64,000 nucleotides of DNA from Hydrogenophaga sp. (GCF_011390835.1 NZ_JAABRQ010000017.1:28361-92360), one strand, 5' to 3'; counted from the first letter of the stretch, positions 16,644-25,413 are shown. Notes: generated by a model not told the origin, from the sequence alone. Numbers and translations: made by a program.

Positions 16644-18080
16644 ATGCAAGAGCTCTTCAAGTTTTATATCAACGGCGCCTGGGTGGCGCCGCAAGACACC
16701 CTGCGTCCGCATGATGTGATCGACCCCTCCACCGAGGCGGTGGTGGCTCGCATTGCGCTGGGTTCGGCGGCCGACGTGGACAGTGCAGTGAAGGCGGCTC
16801 GGGCGGCCTTTCCTGCGTTTTCGCAGACCACCGTGGCCGAGCGCAGCGCGCTGATCGAGCGCGTGATCGAGGAATACATGAAGCGCTTTGCCGATATCGC
16901 GGCAGCGATTTCGACCGAGATGGGCGCACCTGCCGGTCTGGCCAAAACGGCGCAGGCAGGCATTGGTGTGGCACACCTGAAAACGGCTTTGGCCGTGTTG
17001 AAGACCTACGCGTTTGAGGAGTTGCGCGGCACCACATTGCTGCGCAAGGAGCCCATTGGCGTCTGCGGCTTCATCACGCCTTGGAACTGGCCGACCAACC
17101 AGGTCATGTGTAAGGTGGCGCCGGCGCTGGCCACCGGCTGCACCATGGTGCTCAAGCCCTCGGAGATGGCGCCGCTGTCGGCCCAAATTCTGGCCGAGGT
17201 GTTGCACGTGGCGGGCGTGCCGGCGGGTGTGTTCAACATGATCCACGGCGATGGCCCGGGTGTGGGCTCGGCCATTGCCAGCCACCCCGATATCGAGCTG
17301 GTGTCCTTCACTGGCTCCACCCGCGCCGGTATTGCGGTTGCGCAGGCCGCCGCGCCCACCGTCAAACGGGTGCACCAGGAGCTCGGCGGCAAGTCGCCCA
17401 ACATCATCCTGCCCGATGCCGACATCGCGAAAGCGGTCACCGCCGGCGTGCGCACGGTCATGAACAACTCAGGCCAGTCGTGCAACGCGCCCACCCGCAT
17501 GCTGGTGCCCAAGGCGGCGAAGGCCGAGGCCTTGGCCGCGGCCAAAGCGGCGGCAGAGAAAACCACGGTGGGCGCGCCGGACAGCGGTGCCGTGATCGGG
17601 CCCGTGGTGTCCAAAGCCCAGTGGAACAAGATTCAGGGCCTGATCCAGACTGGCCTGGACGAAGGTGCCACGCTGGTGGCTGGCGGCCTGGGGCGGCCCG
17701 ACGGTCTGGGCAAGGGCTATTTTGTCAAGCCCACTGTGCTGGCTGATGTGACCAACCAGATGACGGTGGCACGCGAAGAAATTTTTGGCCCAGTGCTGGT
17801 CATCATCGAATACGGAACGCTGGACGAAGCCGTGGCCATCGCCAACGACACGCCCTATGGCCTGGCGGCCTACCTGCAAGGCACCGACACCGCCACCCTG
17901 CACAGCGTGGCGAACCGCCTGCGCGCCGGACAAGTCATCCTCAACAGCGCGCCGACCGACATGATGGCGCCGTTTGGCGGCTTCAAACAGTCGGGTAACG
18001 GGCGCGAGTGGGGCGACGTGGCCTTTGGCGAGTTCCTGGAAACCAAGGCGGTGCTGGGGCATTCGCCCGCCAAGGCCTGA
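16644..18080 (+). CDS. NAD(P)-dependent aldehyde dehydrogenase family protein
   Basis: A 478-residue aldehyde dehydrogenase. The general-base glutamate is Glu246 (H-Q-E-L-G-G-K-S) and the nucleophile is Cys280 (N-S-G-Q-S-C-N-A-P). The coenzyme-site motif P-W-N-W-P-T lies near residue 150 and the C-terminal F-G-G-F-K-Q-S-G-N-G-R-E loop is intact. It oxidises an aldehyde to the acid. The Asn after the catalytic Cys and the overall length fit the broad group of unassigned bacterial ALDHs. No neighbouring pathway gene points to a substrate. The ATG at 16644 follows an AT-richer 149-bp spacer with CCAGGATA as a weak ribosome binding site. Confidence 0.88.
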   Translation: MQELFKFYINGAWVAPQDTLRPHDVIDPSTEAVVARIALGSAADVDSAVKAARAAFPAFSQTTVAERSALIERVIEEYMKRFADIAAAISTEMGAPAGLAKTAQAGIGVAHLKTALAVLKTYAFEELRGTTLLRKEPIGVCGFITPWNWPTNQVMCKVAPALATGCTMVLKPSEMAPLSAQILAEVLHVAGVPAGVFNMIHGDGPGVGSAIASHPDIELVSFTGSTRAGIAVAQAAAPTVKRVHQELGGKSPNIILPDADIAKAVTAGVRTVMNNSGQSCNAPTRMLVPKAAKAEALAAAKAAAEKTTVGAPDSGAVIGPVVSKAQWNKIQGLIQTGLDEGATLVAGGLGRPDGLGKGYFVKPTVLADVTNQMTVAREEIFGPVLVIIEYGTLDEAVAIANDTPYGLAAYLQGTDTATLHSVANRLRAGQVILNSAPTDMMAPFGGFKQSGNGREWGDVAFGEFLETKAVLGHSPAKA

Positions 18081-18284
18081 GCCTGAATGGCGGTTCCCCT
18101 GTTGAGGGAAGGCCGCTAGGGGATCGCGAAGGCACCCGCCACCCGCAAAAAAGATCCTGGCGCCTCTCTCCCACTGGGGGAGGGTCGCTGCCTTGAATCG
18201 CAGCACGCAGCGCAGCCTCTGCAAGCCGCGCCACACGCGCAAAAGCGCCTCCATGGGTGTGGGCGTTTCCCAGAGCCCCGCGCT

Positions 18285-18677
18285 TCAGCGGCTGAGCGCC
18301 AGCGCGAGCAGCCCCAGCAAGCCAATCGCGCCGCCCCAGAGCAGCATCCGCGTTCGCGTGCGCAGCACCGCGACAGCAGCCACCAACCGCGCGTTTTGTT
18401 CGGCCAGCTCGGCCAGGGTCTGGGCCAGCTGTTCTTGCGCAACGGCGTGTTGATCGATCTGCTGTTGCGCGGCGATCAGGCGGTTGCGCAGCTCGCCCAG
18501 GCTGGGCGGGGTGGGGCTGTTGACGTCGATCACATTGCCCGTCACTGAAGGCTCGGCTGGGGACTGCGTGCGTTTCTGATCAAGCAGTTTGCGCGCGGCG
18601 TCCAGCACCTTGGGGGCGTGTTCAATCACGTCACCCCAGGGAATGACTTTGAGGGCAACCAGCCAGGGAATCGCCAT
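18285..18677 (-). CDS. Small membrane-anchored coiled-coil protein, unknown function
   Basis: A 130-residue protein I do not recognise. It starts M-A-I-P-W-L-V-A-L-K-V-I-P-W-G-D, continues with a Lys/Arg-rich helix (A-R-K-L-L-D-Q-K-R), and has a Pro/Ser-rich link near 45-60. A long heptad-like Gln/Ala/Leu helix at about 62-98 suggests a coiled coil. A single hydrophobic span at about 109-128 ends the protein, so it is probably tail-anchored with its coiled coil in the cytoplasm. It stands alone, convergent with the aldehyde dehydrogenase and divergent from the YeeE/YedE gene. The 204 bp between it and the dehydrogenase stop hold only short GC hairpins. Confidence 0.65.
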   Translation of the reverse strand: MAIPWLVALKVIPWGDVIEHAPKVLDAARKLLDQKRTQSPAEPSVTGNVIDVNSPTPPSLGELRNRLIAAQQQIDQHAVAQEQLAQTLAELAEQNARLVAAVAVLRTRTRMLLWGGAIGLLGLLALALSR

Positions 18678-18796
18678 GGTTTTCCTTTGCTAGGTGGTCA
18701 GGGGTCGAAAGCCCCTCTGCGAAAGAGCTTAAACGGCTGCGCGGGTTCACCCAAGTTTGCGCAGGATCAAGTCCGCACGCCGGTTCCGGTCATAGC

Positions 18797-18820
18797 ATGA
18801 ATATTTGCGCATATTTCTAT
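18797..18820. promoter_or_regulatory. Candidate ArsR-type operator before the YeeE/YedE gene
   Basis: An AT-rich patch in otherwise GC-rich DNA holds the interrupted palindrome AATAT-N6-ATATT (18800-18804 and 18811-18815) and an atattt direct repeat at 10-bp spacing. ArsR-family sensors of the BigR/SqrR type often bind such AT-rich dyads upstream of YeeE/YedE sulfur genes. No regulator gene is in the window, so this is a suggestion only. Confidence 0.35.
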
Positions 18821-18833
18821 GTTTGGGGCATCC

Positions 18834-19940
18834 ATGGACTGGGCTGGCTGGATCGAACGGATGGGGGAGCCCGCGGTACTCGCGCTGTGTGGCCTGGCGG
18901 CTGGACTGGGCTTCGGCTTTTTTGCCCAGCGCTCGCGCTTTTGCCTGCGTGCCGCGGTCATCGAGTTCTGGCACGGGAAGTTCGGCGACAAGCTCACCGT
19001 CTGGCTGCTGGCCTTCGGCGCGGCGGTGGTGGGCGTGCAACTGCTCATCGTCACCGGCGGGCTGGACGTGAGCACGGCGCGCCAGCTCTCAGCCCGCGGC
19101 AGCCTCTCGGGCGCCATTGTGGGCGGTCTCATCTTTGGTGTGGGCATGGTCATGACGCGCGGCTGCGCCAGCCGGCTGCTGGTGCTCTCGGCCAACGGCA
19201 ACCTGCGGGCCCTGCTGTCGGGGCTGGTGTTTGCGGTGGCGGCCCAAGCCTCCTTGGCTGGTGTGCTGGCGCCGCTACGGCTGGCGATTTCCAGCTGGTG
19301 GGTGGTCGACGGCGGGCCTTCGCGCAGCCTACTGGCGCAACTGGGTGTGGGTCCCTGGGACGGTCTGGTGTTCGCCACCGTCTGGTTGATCACCGCACTG
19401 TTCTTCGCGTACCACAGCGGCTGGGCGTTCTGGAAATGGGCGGGTGGTATCGGCACCGGGCTCATGGTGGCGCTGGCCTGGTGGTTCACCTACGCGGTGA
19501 TGTCGAACTCGTTCGAGCCGGTTCAGATCCAGGGTCTGACATTCAGCGGCCCGTCGTCCGACTGGCTGATGCGGGTGCTGGCCGAACCCGACGGGCCCTG
19601 GGGCTTCGGCCTGGGCCTGATGCCAGGGGTGTTCCTGGGTTCGCTGGTGGGTGCACTGGTCGGTGGCGACTGGAAGCTCGAAGGGTTTGGCGGCGGCTAC
19701 ACCATGCCGCGCTACATCGTAGGCGCCATTTTCATGGGCTTTGGCTCCATGCTGGCCGGAGGCTGCGCGGTCGGCGCTGGCATGACCGGCGGCGCCATCT
19801 TCGCGGTGACCGCCTGGCTCACGCTGGGCGGCATGTGGGTGGGCGGCGGTGTCGCCGACTACCTGCTGGACCGGCCGCGCGAGCAGCGGGCCGACGCACC
19901 CACGGCTCCTGTGGCCGCCGCTTCTGCCGCGGCGCCGTAG
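18834..19940 (+). CDS. YeeE/YedE family sulfur transporter
   Basis: A 368-residue multi-span inner-membrane protein. Conserved cysteine motifs of the family are seen: R-S-R-F-C-L-R-A near residue 35, T-R-G-C-A-S-R-L-L near 110, and the symmetrical G-G-C-A-V-G-A-G-M-T-G-G toward the C-terminus. TsuA-type members move thiosulfate across the inner membrane using such cysteines; others are thought to carry sulfur for selenium or tRNA modification. The ATG at 18834 is chosen because TTTGGGG precedes it; an ATG at 18819 is in frame but lies in the putative operator and lacks a binding site. No TusA-like partner is next to it. Substrate is inferred at family level only. Confidence 0.82.
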   Translation: MDWAGWIERMGEPAVLALCGLAAGLGFGFFAQRSRFCLRAAVIEFWHGKFGDKLTVWLLAFGAAVVGVQLLIVTGGLDVSTARQLSARGSLSGAIVGGLIFGVGMVMTRGCASRLLVLSANGNLRALLSGLVFAVAAQASLAGVLAPLRLAISSWWVVDGGPSRSLLAQLGVGPWDGLVFATVWLITALFFAYHSGWAFWKWAGGIGTGLMVALAWWFTYAVMSNSFEPVQIQGLTFSGPSSDWLMRVLAEPDGPWGFGLGLMPGVFLGSLVGALVGGDWKLEGFGGGYTMPRYIVGAIFMGFGSMLAGGCAVGAGMTGGAIFAVTAWLTLGGMWVGGGVADYLLDRPREQRADAPTAPVAAASAAAP

Positions 19941-19947
19941 CGCCGCT

Positions 19948-21183
19948 TCAGCGCCGCCACAGCAGCCAGCACCCCAAGCTGGCCACCCCGATCAGCAGGC
20001 CCGGAAAACCCAGTGTGGGCGCCCACTGTAGCGCCGCGGCCCCCAGCGCCGGCGCCAGCACACCGCCCAGGGTGTACGAGAGCACCAGCACGGCCGTGCT
20101 GTTGACCAGGGTGATGCCGGCTTCACGCGAGCCAATGTCGATCATCACCATGGTGTAGAGGCAGCCGCCCGCGCCGCCCCAGACGAATGCCACCGGCGCC
20201 GCAAGCCAGGGCACGCCGGCCACAAAGGGAATCACCAGGGTGGCGATCAGCGTGGTCGCCGCACAGCCGCGCATGATCAGGCGCCGGGCTGCGAATTCGT
20301 CGCCGAAGCGCTGGAGCGGGTGGTGGGCCAGCCGGTCGGCCAGCAGGCCAGCCGGCAGCATGGTGAGCGCGCTGCCCAGGCCGCTGCTCGACACCAGCAG
20401 CGCCGCGGCCGCCGCACCCAGGCCCAGCGACAGTCCGTACAACGGCAGGATGGCCGTGATGCCGCTTTCGAAAAAGCCGCCAATGAAGCCGATGGCCATG
20501 GTGAGCGGGTGCGCCAAAAAGGCGTGCCACACGCCGGACAGCCCGACCCGAGCGCTGTGCTCGTCGGCCGCCACTGGCAGACGCGGGATCACCAGGCTCC
20601 AGCACAGGCCCACCACCAGCAGCCCCAGCGCAAGCCAGAGCGCGGTATCGTTCTGCGCGCCGGTCCAGACCAGCAGCGCAGGGCCAATCACGAAGGTGGT
20701 TCCGACCATGGTTTCGAACACCCCGATGGCGCGCCCACGCTGACCTGGCGGCGCAAACTCCGCCACCACCGCTTCGGCCAGCACCCAGCGCAGTCCCGAG
20801 GCCATGCCGCCGACCAGGTTGAACGCGAACCAGCCGAGCAGCGAGGTGGTGGCCAGAAAGCCCGCTGTGGTCAGCACCGGCACCAGCGCGGCGATCCACA
20901 GCGTGGGCCGCCGCCCCAGGCGCTGCGTGATGGCCGAGGCGAATGGCGTCATCAGGAACACGCCCAGCCAGCCGGTGGCGGCAAACAGTCCCACCACGGC
21001 GGTCGGCACGCCCTCGGCATTGAGCCGCAGGATCAGAAAGGGCGTGAGCATGAAATAGCCCACCAGCTCAAAGAAGGTAGAACCGAAAATGGCGTAAAGG
21101 CCCAGCCGGGCTTGCCGGGGCGCGGGCGCTAGGCCGCTTGCGCCCACGCCACTGGTTCCGGGTGGCAGCGGGTGTTCGCTCAT
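19948..21183 (-). CDS. MFS transporter
   Basis: A 411-residue major facilitator with about twelve hydrophobic spans. The N-terminal 25 residues are hydrophilic, then a first helix ends G-Y-F-M-L-T-P-F. The loop between helices 2 and 3 reads F-A-S-A-I-T-Q-R-L-G-R-R-P, the MFS cytoplasmic-loop signature, and helix 4-5 has G-M-A-S-G-L-R-W. It should be a proton-driven exporter of a small molecule; the substrate is not indicated. Its ATG overlaps the stop of the upstream HAD gene (ATGA), so both are co-translated. It is convergent with the YeeE/YedE gene with only 7 bp between stops. Confidence 0.87.
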   Translation of the reverse strand: MSEHPLPPGTSGVGASGLAPAPRQARLGLYAIFGSTFFELVGYFMLTPFLILRLNAEGVPTAVVGLFAATGWLGVFLMTPFASAITQRLGRRPTLWIAALVPVLTTAGFLATTSLLGWFAFNLVGGMASGLRWVLAEAVVAEFAPPGQRGRAIGVFETMVGTTFVIGPALLVWTGAQNDTALWLALGLLVVGLCWSLVIPRLPVAADEHSARVGLSGVWHAFLAHPLTMAIGFIGGFFESGITAILPLYGLSLGLGAAAAALLVSSSGLGSALTMLPAGLLADRLAHHPLQRFGDEFAARRLIMRGCAATTLIATLVIPFVAGVPWLAAPVAFVWGGAGGCLYTMVMIDIGSREAGITLVNSTAVLVLSYTLGGVLAPALGAAALQWAPTLGFPGLLIGVASLGCWLLWRR

Positions 21184-21977
21184 GCGGCTTCCTTCGCCGC
21201 CAGCAGCGCGTCGACCACCTCAGCGAACCCGGCGCCGCGTTCACCGCACGCGAGGTAGCGCGGCAGGTGACTGAGCTGGGGCACGAAGCGCGCCACATTG
21301 GCTACGCCCACGCTGTTGGGGAAGTGGCCGAACATGCGCGCGTCGTTGGTCGAGTCGCCCACGTAGACCCAGTGATCGAGCTCGTCGTCCAGCGCGCGGC
21401 CCAGGTGTTCGCGCACGATCCAGCGCGCGCCTTCGAGCTTGTCGTGTCCACCGATCCAGCCATTGATGTGGATGGAGCTGACGGTGGCGTTCAGGCCACC
21501 GCCGCGCATCAGCGCCACCACCTGGGCGATGTCGTCCGCACTCAGGTGCGCGAATTCGCTGTGATCGATGGCGATGTCGGTTTCGCGACCTGGGCTGTCG
21601 GTCGCCAGGCGCGCCTCTGGCAGGGTCTGCAGGATGTGCTGGGCGACTGCTTGCAGTCGCTGGAAATTGGCCTGGCGCGTGGGGGCATCCTGCAGGTAGG
21701 CCCGCTGCAGCTCGCCGCCAGCACCGCGTGACAACGCCACGGCGCCGTTTTCGGCAACGATGGCATTCACCGGCCAGCTCAGGGCAAAGGCCTCGCTCCA
21801 GCCGGCCGGTCGGCCGGTGATGGCAAACACCGGCAGACCCGCACCTTGCAGCCGATACAACGCGGCCAGGGCGTCAGGCGTGATCGCACCTTCGGTGGTG
21901 AGGGTGTCGTCGATGTCGGTGAGCACGCCTCGCACGCGGGCGCGGGCGGAGGCAGGCCACTGGGCGAGCGGGGTCAT
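21180..21977 (-). CDS. HAD-IIB family hydrolase
   Basis: A 265-residue haloacid-dehalogenase-type phosphatase. Motif I is D-I-D-D-T-L-T-T-E-G at about residues 21-30 with the nucleophilic Asp. Motif II is A-I-T-G-R-P-A-G-W and motif IV is Y-V-G-D-S-T-N-D-A-R-M-F. The cap between them fits subclass IIB, like Cof-type sugar phosphatases, sucrose-phosphate phosphatase or mannosyl-3-phosphoglycerate phosphatase. The substrate is probably a phosphosugar or related metabolite. It is the first gene of a two-gene unit with the MFS transporter, so the pair may make and export a dephosphorylated product, which is inference. It is divergent from the riboswitch-controlled ahcY. Confidence 0.85.
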   Translation of the reverse strand: MTPLAQWPASARARVRGVLTDIDDTLTTEGAITPDALAALYRLQGAGLPVFAITGRPAGWSEAFALSWPVNAIVAENGAVALSRGAGGELQRAYLQDAPTRQANFQRLQAVAQHILQTLPEARLATDSPGRETDIAIDHSEFAHLSADDIAQVVALMRGGGLNATVSSIHINGWIGGHDKLEGARWIVREHLGRALDDELDHWVYVGDSTNDARMFGHFPNSVGVANVARFVPQLSHLPRYLACGERGAGFAEVVDALLAAKEAA

Positions 21978-22053
21978 GTGGACAGCAACTGAGGCATGAA
22001 AGCCGGGCAGTTTCGCACACGGGGATTTCCCTCCTGCGTTAGAATCATCGCTT

Positions 22054-22131
22054 CCGAGGAGCGTTGCAGCGCACCCCTGACCACGGTCAGGCGAGGAGCG
22101 TGAGGCTCGGATTCATCTTGCAACGACGCTC
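22054..22131 (+). ncRNA. SAH riboswitch aptamer upstream of ahcY
   Basis: The 5' leader of ahcY carries the SAH riboswitch consensus. It opens CCGAGGAGCGTTGCA and ends TTGCAACGACGCTC, with the conserved GAGGCTCGG block between. Pairing is visible between GAGCG (22059-22063) and CGCTC (22127-22131), TTGCA (22064-22068) and TGCAA (22119-22123), and CCGAG (22054-22058) and CTCGG (22106-22110). The class binds S-adenosylhomocysteine and usually turns on SAH hydrolase genes, which fits the gene directly downstream. A variable hairpin (CTGACC...GGTCAG) lies in the middle. Confidence 0.93.
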
Positions 22132-22161
22132 ATCCACTTCTGGTGTGATGGGCTTTTTTTT
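22128..22161 (+). terminator. Riboswitch-controlled intrinsic terminator before ahcY
   Basis: GCTCATCCAC (22128-22137) can pair with GTGTGATGGGC (22143-22153, one bulged T), followed by eight T residues (22154-22161). The first four bases of the stem are the last bases of the aptamer's closing helix. Aptamer and terminator therefore exclude each other, so ligand binding should allow transcription into ahcY. Confidence 0.8.
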
Positions 22162-22214
22162 GCCTGTGGATTGCACCAGTTGGGGTTTTTCAACCTTCAA
22201 TGGAGCGCACCACC

Positions 22215-23648
22215 ATGAACGCACGCATTCCCTCAGCCGTCAACGCCGACTGCATCATCGCCGACATCGGCCTGGCCGCCTGGGGCCGCAAAGAGATCCA
22301 GATTGCCGAAACCGAGATGCCTGGCCTGATGGCCATCCGCGAAGAGTTCGCGACCAAGCAGCCCCTCAAAGGCGCCCGCATCACTGGCTCGCTGCACATG
22401 ACGATCCAGACCGCGGTGCTGATCGAAACCCTGCAAGCCCTGGGCGCCAACGTGCGCTGGGCCTCTTGCAACATTTTCTCTACGCAAGACCACGCCGCCG
22501 CCGCGATCGCCGCCAAAGGCACGCCGGTGTTCGCGATCAAGGGCGAGACCCTGGCCGACTACTGGGACTACACCCACCGCATCTTCGAATTCGGCGCCGC
22601 CAACACCGACGGTGAAGGCCCGAACATGATCCTGGACGACGGCGGCGACGCCACCTTGCTCATGCACTTGGGCAAGCGCGCCGAGAAAGATGCTTCCTTG
22701 CTGGCCAACCCCGGCAGCGAAGAAGAGACCTGCTTGTTCAACGCCATCAAGGCCAAGCTCAAGGAAGACGCCACCTGGTACAGCCGCAAGAGTGCGCAGA
22801 TCATCGGCGTGACCGAAGAGACCACCACTGGCGTGCTGCGTCTGAACGAGATGTCGGTCAAGGGTTCGCTCATGTTCCGCGCCATCAACGTCAACGACTC
22901 GGTGACCAAGAGCAAGTTCGACAACCTGTACGGCTGCCGCGAGTCGCTGGTGGACTCCATCAAGCGCGCCACCGATGTGATGATCGCTGGCAAGGTCGCC
23001 GTGGTCGCCGGCTACGGTGACGTGGGCAAGGGCTCTGCTCAGGCTCTGCGCGCCTTGAGCGCCCAGGTGTGGGTGACCGAGATTGACCCGATCAACGCGC
23101 TGCAGGCCGCCATGGAGGGCTTCAAGGTCGTGACCATGGAGTACGCCGCCGACAAGGCCGATATCTTCGTGTCCGCCACCGGCAACAAGAACGTGATTCG
23201 CTACGAGCACATGGCCGCGATGAAAGACCAGGCCATCGTCTGCAACATCGGTCATTTCGACAATGAGATCGACGTTGCTGCGCTGGAAAAGTGCGAGTGG
23301 GACGAGATCAAGCCACAGGTCGATCACATCAAGTTCCCCGACGGCAAGAAGATCATTCTGCTGGCCCAGGGTCGCCTGGTGAACCTGGGCTGTGCCACCG
23401 GCCACCCCAGTTTCGTGATGTCGTCTAGCTTCGCCAACCAGACCATTGCGCAGATCGAACTGTTCTGCCACGCTGACAGCTACGACGTGGGCAAGGTCTA
23501 CACCCTGCCCAAGCACCTGGACGAAAAGGTCGCGCGCCTGCACCTGAAAAAGGTGGGCGCCATGCTGACCGAGCTCACCGACGAGCAGGCGGCCTACATT
23601 GGCGTGCCGAAGCAAGGCCCTTACAAGGCCGATACGTATCGGTATTGA
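22215..23648 (+). CDS. ahcY: Adenosylhomocysteinase (S-adenosylhomocysteine hydrolase)
   Basis: A 477-residue cytoplasmic enzyme that splits S-adenosylhomocysteine into adenosine and homocysteine using tightly bound NAD. The active-site block G-S-L-H-M-T-I-Q-T near residue 60 and the NAD-binding loop [13 protein letters not shown] lie in the usual order. The C-terminal K-A-D-T-Y-R-Y tail that reaches into the partner subunit's cofactor site is complete. The ATG at 22215 has GGAG nine bases upstream and is preferred over an in-frame ATG at 22200. Transcription is controlled by the SAH riboswitch and terminator in its leader. It leads a methyl-cycle gene set with metF and metY downstream. Confidence 0.97.
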   Translation: MNARIPSAVNADCIIADIGLAAWGRKEIQIAETEMPGLMAIREEFATKQPLKGARITGSLHMTIQTAVLIETLQALGANVRWASCNIFSTQDHAAAAIAAKGTPVFAIKGETLADYWDYTHRIFEFGAANTDGEGPNMILDDGGDATLLMHLGKRAEKDASLLANPGSEEETCLFNAIKAKLKEDATWYSRKSAQIIGVTEETTTGVLRLNEMSVKGSLMFRAINVNDSVTKSKFDNLYGCRESLVDSIKRATDVMIAGKVAVVAGYGDVGKGSAQALRALSAQVWVTEIDPINALQAAMEGFKVVTMEYAADKADIFVSATGNKNVIRYEHMAAMKDQAIVCNIGHFDNEIDVAALEKCEWDEIKPQVDHIKFPDGKKIILLAQGRLVNLGCATGHPSFVMSSSFANQTIAQIELFCHADSYDVGKVYTLPKHLDEKVARLHLKKVGAMLTELTDEQAAYIGVPKQGPYKADTYRY

Positions 23649-23651
23649 TTG

Positions 23652-23731
23652 AGCCCCCCGCGCCGCTTCGCGTCACCCCCCAGGGGGCGGCGCTGGCCGA
23701 CCGGCCAAGCCGGGTCGGCGGCGCCCTGGGT
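23652..23731 (-). repeat. GC-rich intergenic repeat-like element downstream of ahcY
   Basis: The segment has the pattern ccccccgcgccgcttcgcg, cccccagggggc and a ggccgaccggcc palindrome. Read on the minus strand it resembles the element inside uvrA at 14368-14435 (shared CCCC...CGC...CCCCC-GGGGGC layout). It lies between the ahcY stop and its terminator hairpin, a common position for such repeats. Confidence 0.45.
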
Positions 23732-23732
23732 T

Positions 23733-23757
23733 CGAGCGGCCTTCGGGCCGCTCGTTT
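23733..23757 (+). terminator. Intrinsic terminator-like hairpin after ahcY
   Basis: CGAGCGGCC (23733-23741) pairs perfectly with GGCCGCTCG (23746-23754) around a TTCG tetraloop, giving a very stable cUUCGg hairpin, followed by a short T run. The T tract is weak, so partial read-through into the methyltransferase gene is likely. Confidence 0.6.
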
Positions 23758-23786
23758 CGCGTCTGTGAAGTGAGGGTGTGCGCTGC

Positions 23787-24548
23787 ATGCGTGCTGATCA
23801 GTTGCTTGTCGAACGCGGTCTTGCCGCCACGCGCTCTCAGGCGCAGCGGCTGATCGCGTCCGGCGTGCGCTGGCGCGAGGGCGACGGCGCTTGGAAAGTG
23901 GTGTCCAAGAATGGCGAGGATCTGCGCGGAGGCGTTGCGCTGGAGTTGCTCGACTCGGCCGAAACGCGCTTTGTGTCGCGCGGTGGTTTGAAGCTGGATG
24001 CCGCGCTGGTGCTCACCGGGATCGACGTGACCGGACTGCGCTGTCTGGACGTGGGGCAAAGCAGCGGTGGTTTCACCGACTGCTTGCTGCAGCACGGTGC
24101 CGAGGCGGTGGTGGGCGTGGACGTGGGCCAGGGGCAGTTGCATCCGAAGCTGCGCGCCGATGCGCGTGTGACCTGCATCGAGCAGCACAACGCGCGTGAT
24201 TTGTCAGCGCAGACGCTGCTGGACCTGGGGGTACAGGATCCCAGCTTTCCCCTCATCGTAGGGGACCTGTCGTTCATTTCCCAGACCCTGGTGTGGCCGG
24301 CGATTGTGCCCCTGCTGAATGCCCAGGGTGCCATGCTGATGCTGGTCAAGCCGCAGTTCGAATTGCAGCCCGAGCACATCGGCAAAGGCGGTCTGGTGCG
24401 CGACGCGGCGAGCTATGCGCTGGTGCGCCAGCGAATCGAGCAGGCCTGCGCCGATCATGGGCTCGTGTTGCGAGACTATTCTGAAAGCGCCATCACCGGT
24501 GGTGATGGCAACCGAGAGTTTTTTGTCTGGGCCAGTCGCAGCGCCTGA
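23787..24548 (+). CDS. TlyA family RNA methyltransferase
   Basis: A 253-residue protein with an N-terminal S4 RNA-binding domain (R-A-D-Q-L-L-V-E-R-G...R-S-Q-A-Q-R-L-I, residues 2-60) and a FtsJ-like methyltransferase domain. The latter shows S-R-G-G-L-K-L-D, the SAM-binding loop L-D-V-G-Q-S-S-G-G-F-T-D-C, and G-D-L-S-F-I-S with an acidic/aromatic active site. TlyA proteins 2'-O-methylate rRNA; the family is also annotated as hemolysin. The ATG at 23787 is chosen over a GTG at 23778 because GAAGTGAGGG lies at a proper distance. It uses SAM and makes SAH, so its place between ahcY and metF is sensible. Confidence 0.88.
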   Translation: MRADQLLVERGLAATRSQAQRLIASGVRWREGDGAWKVVSKNGEDLRGGVALELLDSAETRFVSRGGLKLDAALVLTGIDVTGLRCLDVGQSSGGFTDCLLQHGAEAVVGVDVGQGQLHPKLRADARVTCIEQHNARDLSAQTLLDLGVQDPSFPLIVGDLSFISQTLVWPAIVPLLNAQGAMLMLVKPQFELQPEHIGKGGLVRDAASYALVRQRIEQACADHGLVLRDYSESAITGGDGNREFFVWASRSA

Positions 24549-24579
24549 GGCGTGGCGCCCCGGGCAGCAAGGAAACACC

Positions 24580-25413
24580 ATGGCCCTGCCTTTGAGCATC
24601 GAGTTTTTTCCGCCCAAAACGCCTGAAGGCACCGTCAAGTTGCGGGCGGTGCGCCAGCAGCTCTACGCGCTCAAGCCCGAGTTCTGCTCGGTGACCTACG
24701 GCGCGGGCGGCTCCACCCAGCAGGGCACGTTTGACACCGTGGGCGAGATTCTGGCCGAAGGTGTGGATGCGGCGTCGCATTTTTCCTGCGTGGGCGCCAC
24801 CAAAGCCAGCGTGCGCGAGCAGCTGGCCGCGCTCAAGGCCATGGGCGTGAAGCGGCTGGTGGCCTTGCGTGGCGACCTGCCCAGCGGCTATGGCCTGGGC
24901 GGTGAGTTCCACCACGCCAGCGATCTGGTGGCATTCATCCGCGAAGACAGCGGGCGTGACTTTCACATCGAGGTGGCGGCCTACCCCGAGGTGCATCCGC
25001 AGGCACGGTCGCCCGAGGCGGATGTGCAGGCCTATGTGGCCAAGGTCAAGGCCGGCGCCGACGCGGCCATCACCCAGTATTTCTACAACAGCGATGCTTA
25101 CTTCCGCTTCGTGGACGACGCCTACCACCTGGGTGCCGATGTGCCCGTGGTACCGGGCATCATGCCCATCAGCAGCTCGTCGCAACTGCTTCGTTTCTCG
25201 GATGCCTGCGGGGCCGAGATTCCGCGCTGGATCCGGCTGCGCCTGCAGGCTTATGGTGACGACACCGCGTCGATCAAGGCGTTTGGCCTGGACGTGGTGA
25301 CCGATCTGTGTGACCAGCTGCGCAATGCCGGCGTGCCCGGGTTGCACTTTTACAGCATGAACCAGAGCGCGGCCACGCTGGAAATCGTGCGCCGACTGGG
25401 CCTGGCATCGTGA
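24580..25413 (+). CDS. metF: 5,10-methylenetetrahydrofolate reductase
   Basis: A 277-residue flavoprotein that reduces methylenetetrahydrofolate to 5-methyltetrahydrofolate for methionine synthesis. The N-terminus [13 protein letters not shown] holds the catalytic Glu in the E-F-F-P-P-K motif. The S-V-T-Y-G-A-G-G-S segment and the L-R-G-D-L-P folate/FAD loop follow, and Q-Y-F-Y-N is present near residue 165. Length is slightly below E. coli MetF (296), mainly at the N-terminus, and the ATG at 24580 has AAGGAAA before it. It follows the TlyA gene by 31 bp. The pathway assignment is firm. Confidence 0.95.
   Translation: MALPLSIEFFPPKTPEGTVKLRAVRQQLYALKPEFCSVTYGAGGSTQQGTFDTVGEILAEGVDAASHFSCVGATKASVREQLAALKAMGVKRLVALRGDLPSGYGLGGEFHHASDLVAFIREDSGRDFHIEVAAYPEVHPQARSPEADVQAYVAKVKAGADAAITQYFYNSDAYFRFVDDAYHLGADVPVVPGIMPISSSSQLLRFSDACGAEIPRWIRLRLQAYGDDTASIKAFGLDVVTDLCDQLRNAGVPGLHFYSMNQSAATLEIVRRLGLAS

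Noticed and set aside
18085..18190. Short GC hairpins after the aldehyde dehydrogenase as a terminator
   Set aside because: Stems such as ttccc...gggaa and ctcccactgggggag exist but no T tract follows, so they are not called as terminators.
18819..18833. Upstream ATG for the YeeE/YedE gene
   Set aside because: It lacks a ribosome binding site and abuts the AT-rich dyad; the ATG at 18834 follows TTTGGGG.
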